Part shown: in pieces, positions 47,555 through 56,816 of the stretch | How positions within the stretch are numbered: the first letter of the stretch is position 1 | Layout: every line of letters starts with the position of its first letter | Assembly (NCBI RefSeq): GCF_042654365.1 | Contig: NZ_JBHSGG010000003.1 | Coordinates: 1-64,000 of the forward strand | DNA: 64,000 nucleotides | Reading direction: 5' to 3' | From: Coralloluteibacterium thermophilum | GTDB lineage: Bacteria; Pseudomonadota; Gammaproteobacteria; Xanthomonadales; Xanthomonadaceae | The notes under the pieces: model-generated | Seen by the model: only the letters and a program-made list of their open reading frames with translations | Told to the model about the DNA's origin: nothing | Database searches by the model: none | Translations under genes and position numbers: made by a program

Positions 47555-48004
47555 TCAGTACGCGATGGTGATCAGGAGCGTGCCGCTGTAGTGCCCGGCG
47601 CGGGTCTCGGGCCGCGGGAAGGCGCGGCCGTACACGGTATGTTCCGTGCCTGCGGCGTCGGCCGTGCCGTGCGCGGTCGAGGTGCCTCCCGTGCCGTCGC
47701 CCCAGACCTGCCGGCGTGCGGCGTCCGCGTAGAGCTGGTAGTCGATGCCGCGCCCGTCGTCGCCCAGCCGGCGCGCGCCGGCGGCCCCGGCATCGCCTGA
47801 GGATGCGGCGATCGACAGCGTGTACGCGGTCGCCTCCGGGCAGGCGATCCGGATGCTGCCCACGCCGTCGGCCGTGCGCTGGGTGAGCGGATTGATACTG
47901 CCGAATGCGACCGGCGTCGTGGCCACGGTGCAGGCCGCCGCCGGGCCGGAGCAGCCGAGGAGGAGCCCGAGGACTGCCGCCCGGGCGCGGGGATCAGCGC
48001 GCAT
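47555..48004 (-). CDS. Spore coat U domain protein (putative fimbrial tip/minor subunit)
   Basis: Secreted subunit of 149 aa: signal peptide to about residue 24 (LLLGCSGPAAAC), then a single SCPU domain (CTVATTPVAFGSINPL..., ending YSGTLLITIAY). Such domains are the pilins of archaic chaperone-usher systems. It is the last gene of the cluster, overlapping the usher by 11 bp, the place where the tip adhesin CsuE sits in Acinetobacter. CsuE has two domains and is about twice as long, so this is either a one-domain tip or a minor pilin. Confidence 0.83.
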   Translation of the reverse strand: MRADPRARAAVLGLLLGCSGPAAACTVATTPVAFGSINPLTQRTADGVGSIRIACPEATAYTLSIAASSGDAGAAGARRLGDDGRGIDYQLYADAARRQVWGDGTGGTSTAHGTADAAGTEHTVYGRAFPRPETRAGHYSGTLLITIAY

Positions 48005-50564
48005 GCTCGCTCCTGCAGGTCAGGGTGGATGCCGGCGGGACCGCAGCGGCCCGGCCGACCGTCGCGACGCAGGCGCCGCCATGCCAGTGCGCCTCGATGC
48101 GTTCGATGGCGCCGGCGTCCTCGAAGAAGACCACGCCATCGTAGCCGACGTATGCCGTCTCGCCGCCGGGCAGGGCCACCACGGTGGCGCCCAGCGGCAG
48201 CGGCGCGCCGCCGGGTCCGGCCAGCCGGACGTCCAGGGGACGTTCGCTGCGGGCGGCGAAATCGACCCGCACGATCTCGCCGCGCTGCGGTACCACCTCC
48301 TCCCATTCCCGCCCCAGTGCAGTGGTCAGTGCCAGGTCGTCGAGGTCGAGGTCGATGCGGTTGCGCTGGTAGGGCCGCAGCCCCGGCACCAGCGCACGGC
48401 CGTTGCGGTCGGTGACCGCGATCAGGTGGCGATCGCGGTAGATGCGGACGCCGGCGTCGGGCAGCGCCACGAGGGCGTAGCCGTCGCTGCGGTCCGCGTG
48501 CAGGAACAGCCCGTCGCCGCTGGCGACCACCGTGCCGGCGGCGCCCAGCGCCCCGGCCCAGCCCGAGGCCGAATGGCGTACCTGCAGGCTCGTCCGCACA
48601 GGCTCGGCAAGGTAATCGAGGCCGAGCGCGGCCTCACCGCGGCCACCCACGTCCCGGTAGCCCACGCGGTAGCCGTAGCCCAGCCCGCCGCCCGGGCTCC
48701 GTTGCAGGGTCACGCCGCCGCCTCCGGCCGGCCTGCCGGTCCAGGCGGAGAGCGTATGGCGGGACGAGAGCGGCAGCGTGTAGGTCAACATCGCCACGTC
48801 CTCGCCGCCGTCGAGCGCGCGGAACGCGGTCAGGCCGAGGAAGCTGCCGGGCAGGGAGAGGTTGAGGCCGAGGGTCGCGTAGCGCTGGCGGTCGCGGCCG
48901 GCCTGGCGCGTGGAGAGCAGTCCCAGCGAGGCCGACAGCCGCCCCAGGCGGGCGCCGGCCTGGGCCCGTGTCTCCTCCTGTGGCAGCGCCGGCCGAAGCG
49001 GCCAGAGCGGCCCTGCCAGGGCCTGGGCGTGCGCGAGCGGAACGAAGCCGTCGCCGCGCCGGACATGGTGCAGTCCCAGGTTCCAGCGCTCTGCGCGGAA
49101 CGTGTACGCCGCGCCGTGCGCCCATGCCGTCCCCGCGTCCGAGCGCGCCGCCGCGGTGTCCAGGTCGACGATGCCGAGCGTGCCGACCTTGAACCGCGTC
49201 CCGGCCCCCAGCAGCGCGTGGCCTTCGCTCCACTCGCTCTCCAGCCCCACGGTGACCTCCGGCGTCAGTCCGCGCCGCCACGCGAGCCGTGCGAAGGGAT
49301 CGGCGTAGCGGTCGTCCTCTCCGCCGAAGTCCCGGCGCAGCCAGCCCGCGTCGATGCTCCAGTCGGCCAGTCCCGGCCGCAGCAGGCGCGTGTCGAAGTA
49401 GAACGGGGTGTCGAGCGCATGCACGCCGTCGGCGGTCGACATCAGCGCATGCAGGACGCCCCGTCCGCCCGTGGGCGCCAGCCCGTCCACCACGAAGCCT
49501 CCTGGCGGCAGTCGCGCGCGCAGGGCGAGTTGATTGCGGAACCACAGTTCGAGCTGCGATGCCTCGTCGACACTGCCCTCGAACATGAGCATCGGATAGG
49601 TGGGCACCTCCGGCTGGAGGGCGAAGTTCGAGCCCAGGCGGATGCCGGCGTAGCGCAACGGCGCGGTGAGCGGACCGCCGTCGCTGATGGCGTCGCCCAG
49701 CGTCAGCGTCGCCGGGCGCTCCGGCCAGTCGGTGGCGCAGTGGCTCGATGCCCGGAGCGGCCGCTCGCCGCGGCTGGCCAGGTGACGGCTCCGGCAATGG
49801 ACGCCCAGCCAGGCGAGCCCTGCATCGAACCAGCCCCTGGCGTGCCGGGCGCCGGTCCCCTCCCAGGCGTGCCCCAGGTCGTAGGAAAGCGTGGCCACCG
49901 GCGGCATGTCGTGCCGCCGCCTGGCGGGTGCGCCCGCCGGGGGGCGGGCATGCAGCACGGTGCGCTGGAACCGCTCCGGTGCGGCGGCGATCGACAGGAT
50001 GGCCTCCTCGGGGGCGAGGCGGTAGTCGTCGCCGACCAGCGACGCCAGCGGTATCCACCCGGCCTCGGCGTCGCCACCCTGTGGAGGTCGTAAGCGCAGC
50101 GCATGCGCGGTGCCGGCCTCGAGCAGCACCCCGTCCGGCGTGTGGCGTACCACCTGGGGATCAGGAAGGCGGTCGCCGTTGACGTACACGTCCACGATCA
50201 GGTGTTCGTCGTCCGCCGGCGCGGGTGCAGGCGGAGGTGCCGCATCGGTGCGCTGGCGGAACAGGACGAGCCTGCTCCGGGCGAGGTCCAGCCGCAACTG
50301 CGGCACCGTGCGCAGCGGGACGAAGCGTTCGCCGTGATGGGCACGTTCGGGCGCGTCGGGCTGCGGCAATCCGAGCCGCGCGATGTCGCGTCGGCGTACC
50401 CAGGATTCGCCGGCGTGCGTCAGCACGAGCACCGGCGGGCGGTCCGCATGCGCGGCGCCCTGCGCCGGAGGCGGTTCCCCGGACGGCGCGGCGCCGGTCG
50501 CGCCGGCCGCTGCCGTGGCGAACAGGAGCGTGCACCACGCGGGGATCGACCGCCTGCGCGCCAC
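47994..50564 (-). CDS. Outer-membrane usher protein (archaic chaperone-usher, CsuD-like)
   Basis: Beta-barrel assembly and export pore for fimbrial subunits, 856 aa. An N-terminal signal and periplasmic domain (about 1-200; VDVYVNGDRLPDPQVV), the central barrel with plug region (GSNFALQPEVPTYPMLMFEG; LWFRNQLALRARLPPGGFVVDGL, in parts) and C-terminal domains ending in a region with two cysteines (GGACVATVG, TLTC). Start GTG at 50564, immediately after the chaperone stop. The canonical plug motif is diverged; the archaic class fits best given SCPU-type subunits on both sides. Confidence 0.9.
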   Translation of the reverse strand: MARRRSIPAWCTLLFATAAAGATGAAPSGEPPPAQGAAHADRPPVLVLTHAGESWVRRRDIARLGLPQPDAPERAHHGERFVPLRTVPQLRLDLARSRLVLFRQRTDAAPPPAPAPADDEHLIVDVYVNGDRLPDPQVVRHTPDGVLLEAGTAHALRLRPPQGGDAEAGWIPLASLVGDDYRLAPEEAILSIAAAPERFQRTVLHARPPAGAPARRRHDMPPVATLSYDLGHAWEGTGARHARGWFDAGLAWLGVHCRSRHLASRGERPLRASSHCATDWPERPATLTLGDAISDGGPLTAPLRYAGIRLGSNFALQPEVPTYPMLMFEGSVDEASQLELWFRNQLALRARLPPGGFVVDGLAPTGGRGVLHALMSTADGVHALDTPFYFDTRLLRPGLADWSIDAGWLRRDFGGEDDRYADPFARLAWRRGLTPEVTVGLESEWSEGHALLGAGTRFKVGTLGIVDLDTAAARSDAGTAWAHGAAYTFRAERWNLGLHHVRRGDGFVPLAHAQALAGPLWPLRPALPQEETRAQAGARLGRLSASLGLLSTRQAGRDRQRYATLGLNLSLPGSFLGLTAFRALDGGEDVAMLTYTLPLSSRHTLSAWTGRPAGGGGVTLQRSPGGGLGYGYRVGYRDVGGRGEAALGLDYLAEPVRTSLQVRHSASGWAGALGAAGTVVASGDGLFLHADRSDGYALVALPDAGVRIYRDRHLIAVTDRNGRALVPGLRPYQRNRIDLDLDDLALTTALGREWEEVVPQRGEIVRVDFAARSERPLDVRLAGPGGAPLPLGATVVALPGGETAYVGYDGVVFFEDAGAIERIEAHWHGGACVATVGRAAAVPPASTLTCRSEHAR

Positions 50565-51299
50565 CTACTCCACCAGGACGGTCCGCTTCCCGCTGTCGCC
50601 CGCGAACTGCACCTGGGCGGTCTCGCCGGAACCGATCCGGACGTCGTCCGGCAAGGTCCAGCGCATGGTGCGGGCGGCCAGGACGTAGCGGGGACCGTTG
50701 TGCTCGTACGCGAGCGTCCCGGCCCCGTCCCAGACCCGCATTCCGGCAAGGCGGGCGTAGCGGGTGCCCGCGTTGGCGGCTTCGAGGATCAGTCGCCCGG
50801 CCTCGTCCCGCCAGGCGCGCAGGTGCAGGTCGGGAGCGCGCCCGACGTTGAAGAACAGCGGCACGTTGTGTTCGACGAGGGTGGCGATCCCGAATCCGTC
50901 GCGCGGTGCCGCGCCGGCACCGGGGAGCTCCCGGAAGCGCACGCGGTAGGCGCGCTCCCCGGTCTCCTCGGCGACATCGGGATTCAGTGCGAGCCGGACC
51001 AGGCGGCTGGCGCCCGGCGCGATCTCGACCCGGCGCGGCGCGATCACCAGGTCCTGGGCGGGAGCCAGGACATCCTCGCCGTCCTGCGACCATGCCAGCG
51101 CATCCACCTGCACGGCGACCGGCGCGTCGCCGCGGTTGGCCAGCTCGAACGAGGCGACCCGCGCGCCCGCGCGTACTTCGGCGAGGGTCGGCGAAACCAG
51201 GAATCCTCCGGCCGTGGCGGCCGGAGGATGGACGATGAACGCCAGCAGCGACAGCAGCGCCGCGCCCCAGGTCGGCGACGTCGACGCCCGCCGATGCAT
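50565..51299 (-). CDS. Periplasmic pilus assembly chaperone (PapD/CsuC-like)
   Basis: Two-domain Ig-like chaperone of 244 aa. Signal peptide to about residue 30 (LLSLLAFIVHPPAATA); N-domain strands with FLVSPTLAEVRAGARVASFELANRGDAPVAVQV (in parts) and the conserved edge region RAYRVRFRELPG; C-domain to the end (GKRTVLVE). It donates strands to SCPU subunits and hands them to the usher. Start overlaps the upstream subunit stop by one base (TGATG). Confidence 0.88.
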   Translation of the reverse strand: MHRRASTSPTWGAALLSLLAFIVHPPAATAGGFLVSPTLAEVRAGARVASFELANRGDAPVAVQVDALAWSQDGEDVLAPAQDLVIAPRRVEIAPGASRLVRLALNPDVAEETGERAYRVRFRELPGAGAAPRDGFGIATLVEHNVPLFFNVGRAPDLHLRAWRDEAGRLILEAANAGTRYARLAGMRVWDGAGTLAYEHNGPRYVLAARTMRWTLPDDVRIGSGETAQVQFAGDSGKRTVLVE

Positions 51300-51787
51300 C
51301 AGTAGCTCACCGTGACGGTGACGGTGTCGGCGTAGCTGCCCGCGGCGACGCTGGTCTGACCGGCGGGAATCTGCGCGTAGACGTCGTGCGTGTTCGCCGT
51401 GCCGGTGCCGGTGCCGGTCACGGTATCGGTGGTGTCGCCCCAGTTCGTGGCGCGGGCTTCATCGCTGAACAGCGCGTAGGCGAGCGTGCCGGTGCCGCCG
51501 TCCCGGGTCATCTGGCGGGTCGTGACCGTCGCGTCGGCGCCCTGGCCCGCATCCAGCGCGATCTGGTAGGCGGCGTCATTGGTGCAGGTGACCAAGATGG
51601 TGCCGGTGGCCTCGTGCGCCGTCGCAGCGAGCAGGTTGACGGAGCCGAAATCGACCGGCGTCGTCGTGACCTCGCAGGACTCGGCGACGGTCGCCTGGAC
51701 CTGGAGCGACGCGGTGGCGTCCTGTGCGCGGGTGGCGAACGGCGCCAGCGATGCCGCGACGGCGGCAAGCACGATGTAGACCTTCAT
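51299..51787 (-). CDS. Spore coat U domain protein (major fimbrial subunit)
   Basis: Predicted main pilin of 162 aa: signal peptide VYIVLAAVAASLAPFATRAQ, then one SCPU domain (SCEVTTTPVDFGSVNLLAAT near 37-56, with two cysteines ~58 residues apart, ending VAAGSYADTVTVTVSY). First gene of the four-gene cluster (subunit-chaperone-usher-subunit). Its promoter must lie in the AT-richer 389-bp region upstream, which contains repeated CGGATATT-like motifs. Confidence 0.88.
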   Translation of the reverse strand: MKVYIVLAAVAASLAPFATRAQDATASLQVQATVAESCEVTTTPVDFGSVNLLAATAHEATGTILVTCTNDAAYQIALDAGQGADATVTTRQMTRDGGTGTLAYALFSDEARATNWGDTTDTVTGTGTGTANTHDVYAQIPAGQTSVAAGSYADTVTVTVSY

Positions 51788-52176
51788 GTTGTATCCCCTG
51801 ATTGATGAACGATGCGCGCCGCCGGGCTCCCGGCGGACGGCGCCTCGATTATCCAGAAGGAAACGTCCGGATATTGGAACGCCGTCACGGAATCCGTGGA
51901 ATCGATATGTTTGGAAATGCCGGGATTCCGGCGCGCCAGCGCCTTTCCAGGCGCATTCCCGAGGACGGGTGACGGGTATTCGGCGCGAATGGCGGTTCGG
52001 CGGGCGTGATCGCGGCGCCTCTTCGATATTCGGGGGCTGTTTTCCGGGTTCGTGCCGGATATTTGGCGTTTCGGCTCCCGGCGCGCGTCGGCGGGGCAAC
52101 GATGCGTTCCGGCGTCGCGGAAAGCCGCCGTGCGCCTCCGGCAGCGTGGACGAGGCCCGCGCGCGGCGCTGCCGGA
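51788..52176. promoter_or_regulatory. Upstream region of the fimbrial operon with repeated CGGATATT-type motifs
   Basis: A 389-bp stretch with no credible gene and lower GC than its surroundings. Five related motifs occur: CGGATATTGG (51868), CGATATGTTTGG (51903), GGGTATTCGG (51974), CGATATTCGG (52024) and CGGATATTTGG (52056). A CACGGAATCCGTG palindrome lies at 51886-51898. These are candidate operators for the fimbrial genes; the regulator is unknown. Confidence 0.5.
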
Positions 52177-52650
52177 CTACTGGCGGCGCCGCAGGGCGGC
52201 GGGCTCGCGCGCGGCGGCTTCCAGTGCCTCGTCGGTCGCGCGGGTCAGGGCGGCCGCCGCGCGGTCCAGGCGGGCGAGCTCGTCGCCGATGCGGCTGCGT
52301 GCGCGTTCCATGGCGTCGCACGCCGTGTCGAGTTCGGCCTGGGTGGCCTCGCTGCCGTGGCGATCGATCCAGAGCCGGTGCTGCAGCACGTCCCGGAGCG
52401 CATCCTGGACCGCCTGCTCGCTGTCGAGCGAGGCGCGCGCCGCGGCACCGATGTCGTCCGGCACGCGGCCCAGCACGCCGTGCATGGCGCCCATGCGCTC
52501 GCGCGTGCGGTAGAGCAGGCGTTCCACGGCGTCGGCGCCGTCCAGGAGGCGGGTCAGGGTGCGGGCACGGCGGCGCACCCGCCGGCGTCGCCATTCCAGG
52601 ATCGCGACGCCGAGGGCGAGAAGCAGCAGGCAGAGCAGGGCGGTCTTCAC
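52177..52650 (-). CDS. Small membrane-anchored coiled-coil protein of unknown function
   Basis: 157 aa from a GTG at 52650. One N-terminal membrane segment (LLCLLLLALGVAILEW, residues ~5-20), an Arg-rich stretch (RRRRVRRRAR) that would stay cytoplasmic, then a long, charged, predicted coiled coil to the end. I do not recognise a family. Codon use matches its neighbours and the frame is long, so it is probably real, but the start is uncertain: an in-frame ATG at about 52751 exists. It is transcribed toward the fimbrial operon and diverges from yceD. Confidence 0.55.
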   Translation of the reverse strand: MKTALLCLLLLALGVAILEWRRRRVRRRARTLTRLLDGADAVERLLYRTRERMGAMHGVLGRVPDDIGAAARASLDSEQAVQDALRDVLQHRLWIDRHGSEATQAELDTACDAMERARSRIGDELARLDRAAAALTRATDEALEAAAREPAALRRRQ

Positions 52651-52849
52651 GCGGCGGATCGGTCGCAGGGGAGGCGGGAGCGTGTCATGCCCTTCGGGGT
52701 GCACGTGAAGCGGCGCATGTGCGGGGACAGGGCCCACGCCGACGGCGCGCATCCCGTCCCGCGGGCATGGCACGCTGCGGAGTCTGACCCGCGCGGCCGG
52801 CCAGGGTAAACCCGCGCTGTGGCGGCGGCCGGCCGCGGCGCGCGCTTCG

Positions 52850-52878
52850 TTGACACCCGCCACCCCTCGCCATACCAT
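52850..52878 (+). promoter_or_regulatory. Strong sigma-70 promoter of yceD-rpmF
   Basis: TTGACA (52850-52855), exactly 17 bp, TACCAT (52873-52878). The start site would fall at about 52884-52886, only 2-4 bases before the yceD ATG, predicting a leaderless or nearly leaderless mRNA. Confidence 0.85.
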
Positions 52879-52887
52879 TTCGCGCTT

Positions 52888-53409
52888 ATGTCCGCGTCCC
52901 TTCCTGCCGTGCTGGATGTCTGGCGCATGGTCGCGGCCAGGCGCTCCTTCGAAGGCCGTCTCCCGTTGTCGGCGTTCGGCCGGCTCGGCGAGAGCCTGAC
53001 GGATGCCGAGGGCGAAGTCCGCTACACGCTGGACTTCGACCGCGACGCCCTGAAGATCGCCACTCTCGACCTGCATATCGAGGCAGACCTTCCGCTGGAG
53101 TGCCAGCGGACGCTGCAGCGGTTCCTGCATCCGGTCCGGATCGACCAGCGCCTCGGCCTGATCGCGTCCGAGTCCCAGGAGGCCTCGCTTCCCGGGGAGT
53201 ACGAACCGGTGCTGGTCGGCGAGGACGGAGCGGTGAACCCCCTCGATCTGATCGAGGACGAGTTGATCCTGGCGATACCGGTGGTTCCGGTGGCGCCGGG
53301 GACGGAGCCGGCCGAGCAGGAATGGCCGGCGCCGCAGCAGTCTGAAAACCAGGAAGAGCGGCCGAATCCTTTTGCCGCGCTGTCCGTACTCAAAGAGCGC
53401 AAGCATTAG
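52888..53409 (+). CDS. yceD: YceD/DUF177 family protein (23S rRNA accumulation)
   Basis: 173-aa protein of the YceD family, in E. coli needed for 23S rRNA accumulation and always next to rpmF. Family features: EGRLPLSAFGRLGE near residue 20, ECQRTLQRFLHPVRI (~71-85; the usual Cys-containing segment) and NPLDLIEDELILAIPVVP (~112-129). The start at MSASLPAVLDVW is supported by the promoter only a few bases upstream. rpmF follows after 22 bp. Confidence 0.93.
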   Translation: MSASLPAVLDVWRMVAARRSFEGRLPLSAFGRLGESLTDAEGEVRYTLDFDRDALKIATLDLHIEADLPLECQRTLQRFLHPVRIDQRLGLIASESQEASLPGEYEPVLVGEDGAVNPLDLIEDELILAIPVVPVAPGTEPAEQEWPAPQQSENQEERPNPFAALSVLKERKH

Positions 53410-53431
53410 CTAGTAAGCCGGAGAAACTCCC

Positions 53432-53626
53432 ATGGCCGTCCAGAAGTCCCGCAAGACCCCGTCCACCCGCGGCATGCGCCGTTCGCACGACGCGCTGAGC
53501 GCCAAGCAGCTGTCGACCGATCCGACCAGCGGCGAGACCCACATCCGCCACCACGTCACCGCCGACGGCTACTACCGCGGCAAGAAGGTGATCGACACCG
53601 CGCGCGCGGCGGTCGACGAAGAGTAA
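53432..53626 (+). CDS. rpmF: 50S ribosomal protein L32
   Basis: 64 aa, MAVQKSRKTPSTRGMRRSHD, a complete L32. No zinc-binding cysteines: the C-terminus (HHVTADGYYRGKKVI) has the Cys-free form. The L32-YceD-fab order is conserved and couples ribosome and lipid synthesis. fabH follows after 111 bp. Confidence 0.98.
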   Translation: MAVQKSRKTPSTRGMRRSHDALSAKQLSTDPTSGETHIRHHVTADGYYRGKKVIDTARAAVDEE

Positions 53627-53737
53627 GTTCCGCACGTCGCGCAGCGCGCGACGGCATGGCCGCGCGGCGCCCGTGAACGGCGCCGCGTCGGTTCGGTTCA
53701 CCGGCCGGCGGCGCGCCGGCCTCATCAGGAAGCCGGC

Positions 53738-54727
53738 ATGGCCCACTCCAACGCAGGTCGGGTGTACGCCCGCATCGCCGGTACCGGCAGCTTTCTGCCC
53801 GAGAAGGTGTTGAGCAACGACGACCTCAGGCAGTTCGTCGACACCAGCGACGAGTGGATCCGCGAGCGCACGGGCATCCGCCAGCGCCACGTGGCGGCCG
53901 AAGGCCAGACCACCAGCGACCTCGCCTACGGTGCCGCCCTGCGCGCGCTGGAGGCCGCAGGCGTGGCGCCCTCCGAGCTCGACGCGATCATCGTCGGCAC
54001 CACCACGCCGGACCTCATCTTTCCCTCGGTCGCCTGCCTGCTCCAGCACCGGCTGGGCGCCAACGGCTGCGCCGCTTTCGACGTCAACGCCGCCTGCTCG
54101 GGCTTCGTCTATGCGCTGGGGGTGGGCGAAAAGTTCATCCGCGGCGGCGCCGGCAACGTGCTCGTGGTCGGTGCCGAGACGCTGACCCGCATGCTCGACT
54201 GGTCGGACCGCTCGACCTGCGTGCTGTTCGGCGACGGCGCCGGCGCCGTCGTCCTGAAGCCGGACACCGAGACGGGCATCCTCTCCACCCATCTGCACGC
54301 CGACGGCGGCTTCAAGGAGCTGCTCTGGAACCCGGTCGGCGTGTCGGCGGGCTTCAAGCCGGAGGAGAAGAACGCCGGCGTGCGCGTGCTGATGGCCGGC
54401 AGCGAGGTGTTCAAGGTCGCGGTCAAGACGCTCGACGCGGTGGTCGAGGAGACCCTGGAACACCACGGGCTCGACCGCCACGAGATCGACTGGCTGATCC
54501 CGCACCAGGCCAACCTGCGCATCATCCAGGCCACCGCCAAGCGCCTGGACATGCCGATGGACCGCGTGGTCGTCACCGTCGACCGCCACGGCAACACCTC
54601 CGCGGCCTCGGTGCCGATGGCGCTGGACGAGGCGATCCGCTCCGGACGCGTGCAGCGCGGCCAGATGCTGCTGCTGGAAGCCTTCGGCGGCGGCTTCACC
54701 TGGGGTTCGGCGCTGCTGCGCTACTAA
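53738..54727 (+). CDS. fabH: Beta-ketoacyl-ACP synthase III
   Basis: Starts fatty-acid synthesis by condensing acetyl-CoA (or a branched primer) with malonyl-ACP; 329 aa. Catalytic triad C120 (NAACSGFVYAL), H256 (PHQANLRI) and N286 (HGNTSAAS). The C-terminal GGGFTWGSALLRY is typical. ATG at 53738 follows an AGGAAG site. First of the fab genes here; a kinase-like gene is inserted between it and fabD. Confidence 0.97.
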   Translation: MAHSNAGRVYARIAGTGSFLPEKVLSNDDLRQFVDTSDEWIRERTGIRQRHVAAEGQTTSDLAYGAALRALEAAGVAPSELDAIIVGTTTPDLIFPSVACLLQHRLGANGCAAFDVNAACSGFVYALGVGEKFIRGGAGNVLVVGAETLTRMLDWSDRSTCVLFGDGAGAVVLKPDTETGILSTHLHADGGFKELLWNPVGVSAGFKPEEKNAGVRVLMAGSEVFKVAVKTLDAVVEETLEHHGLDRHEIDWLIPHQANLRIIQATAKRLDMPMDRVVVTVDRHGNTSAASVPMALDEAIRSGRVQRGQMLLLEAFGGGFTWGSALLRY

Positions 54728-54753
54728 GCGGCACCTCCCTGCGGAAGCTTCAC

Positions 54754-55575
54754 ATGTCCTCGACACCGTCCACCGTCGAGCGGGCCGACTTCGGCGGCCG
54801 CGCGGTCTGGGTCAAGCGCTACGGCAGCGGCTCGCGCGCCGGTCGCCTGCGGGCGATGGACTGGCTCGCGCGCAAGCTCGGCGTGGCCGCGCTGCGTCCG
54901 CCGCCGCACCGCGGCGCCGCGGAGGCCAAGCGGGTCGAGCGCGAGCGCCTGCAGGCGCTGGCCGAGGCCGGCGTCCACGTGCCCGAGGTGGTGGGCGAGG
55001 GCGAGGCCCTCCTGATCCTGTCCGACATGGGCGAGACGCTGTCCTCGCGCCTGCGCAGCGAGCCCGGCGAGCGCGCCCGGCAGCTGGTCGCGCAGGCGGC
55101 GCAGGCATTGGCCGAGGCGCATGCCGCGGGCGCCTACCTGGGGCAGCCGGTGGCCCGCAACCTGACCATCGACGCCGAGGGCCGCATCGGCTTCCTCGAC
55201 TTCGAGGAGGACCCGCGCGAAGTGATGTCCCTGCACGACGCGCAGACGCGCGACTGGCTGCTGTTCGCCTCCGGCGTCGTGCGCCACGTGCCGGGCGGCG
55301 CGGACGCCTTCGCCGCCAGCATCGGCGATGCGCTGCGGCACGAGTCCGACGCGGTGCGGGCGAGCGTCAGCGCCGCCGCAGGGCGGCTGGCCTTTGTCGA
55401 GTCCGCCACGCGCTGGCTCGGCCGGCGCGCCGGAGGCCTCGGGGCGGCGGTGCGGGGCCTCCGGCGCGCGCTGCATGCGCTGCCGGTGCCGCTGATCCTG
55501 GTCGCCCTGCTGGCGGACTACCTGCACGACGGCGACATCGAGGCGCTGTCCCTGCTCATGCAACTCGTCGACTAG
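54754..55575 (+). CDS. Kinase-like protein with degenerate active site (fab cluster)
   Basis: 273-aa protein resembling the BUD32/RIO/WaaP-like kinase fold. An ATP-site-like start (RAVWVKRYGSGSRAGRL), a helix EAKRVERERLQALAEAGVHVPEVV with the VPxVV turn (in parts), hinge LLILSDMGETL (~87-97) and a DFG-like IGFLDFEEDP (~147) are present. The expected catalytic-loop HxD is replaced by YLGQPVARNL, so the catalytic Asp seems lost. A C-terminal hydrophobic segment (ALPVPLILVALLADYL, ~245-260) may anchor it to the membrane. Position between fabH (26 bp) and fabD suggests a link with fatty-acid or lipid synthesis. Function unknown. Confidence 0.78.
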   Translation: MSSTPSTVERADFGGRAVWVKRYGSGSRAGRLRAMDWLARKLGVAALRPPPHRGAAEAKRVERERLQALAEAGVHVPEVVGEGEALLILSDMGETLSSRLRSEPGERARQLVAQAAQALAEAHAAGAYLGQPVARNLTIDAEGRIGFLDFEEDPREVMSLHDAQTRDWLLFASGVVRHVPGGADAFAASIGDALRHESDAVRASVSAAAGRLAFVESATRWLGRRAGGLGAAVRGLRRALHALPVPLILVALLADYLHDGDIEALSLLMQLVD

Positions 55576-55815
55576 GTCTCCGGCGCGCGCCGGGGCGCGC
55601 GCTCCTGCGCCCGATCGTGGGCTGCCTCCGCCGTCCCGGCCTCGACCGCGACGGGCGCTCCCTTCCGGAGCGCCGGCTGGTCGCGGCGGAAGCCCGTTCC
55701 CCGACGGCGGCGAAAGCGCGTCGCAGCGGCCCGGAGATCACCCTACGCGCCGGTACAGACGCTTCCGCGCGCGGCTCCCGTATCATGGTCGGCTCCGCAG
55801 TCCTGCAGCGTGCCG

Positions 55816-56772
<957 letters not shown>

Positions 56773-56816
56773 TTCCTTTCCACCGCGCGCCGGCGGCGCG
56801 CCAACGAGAGCACTGG

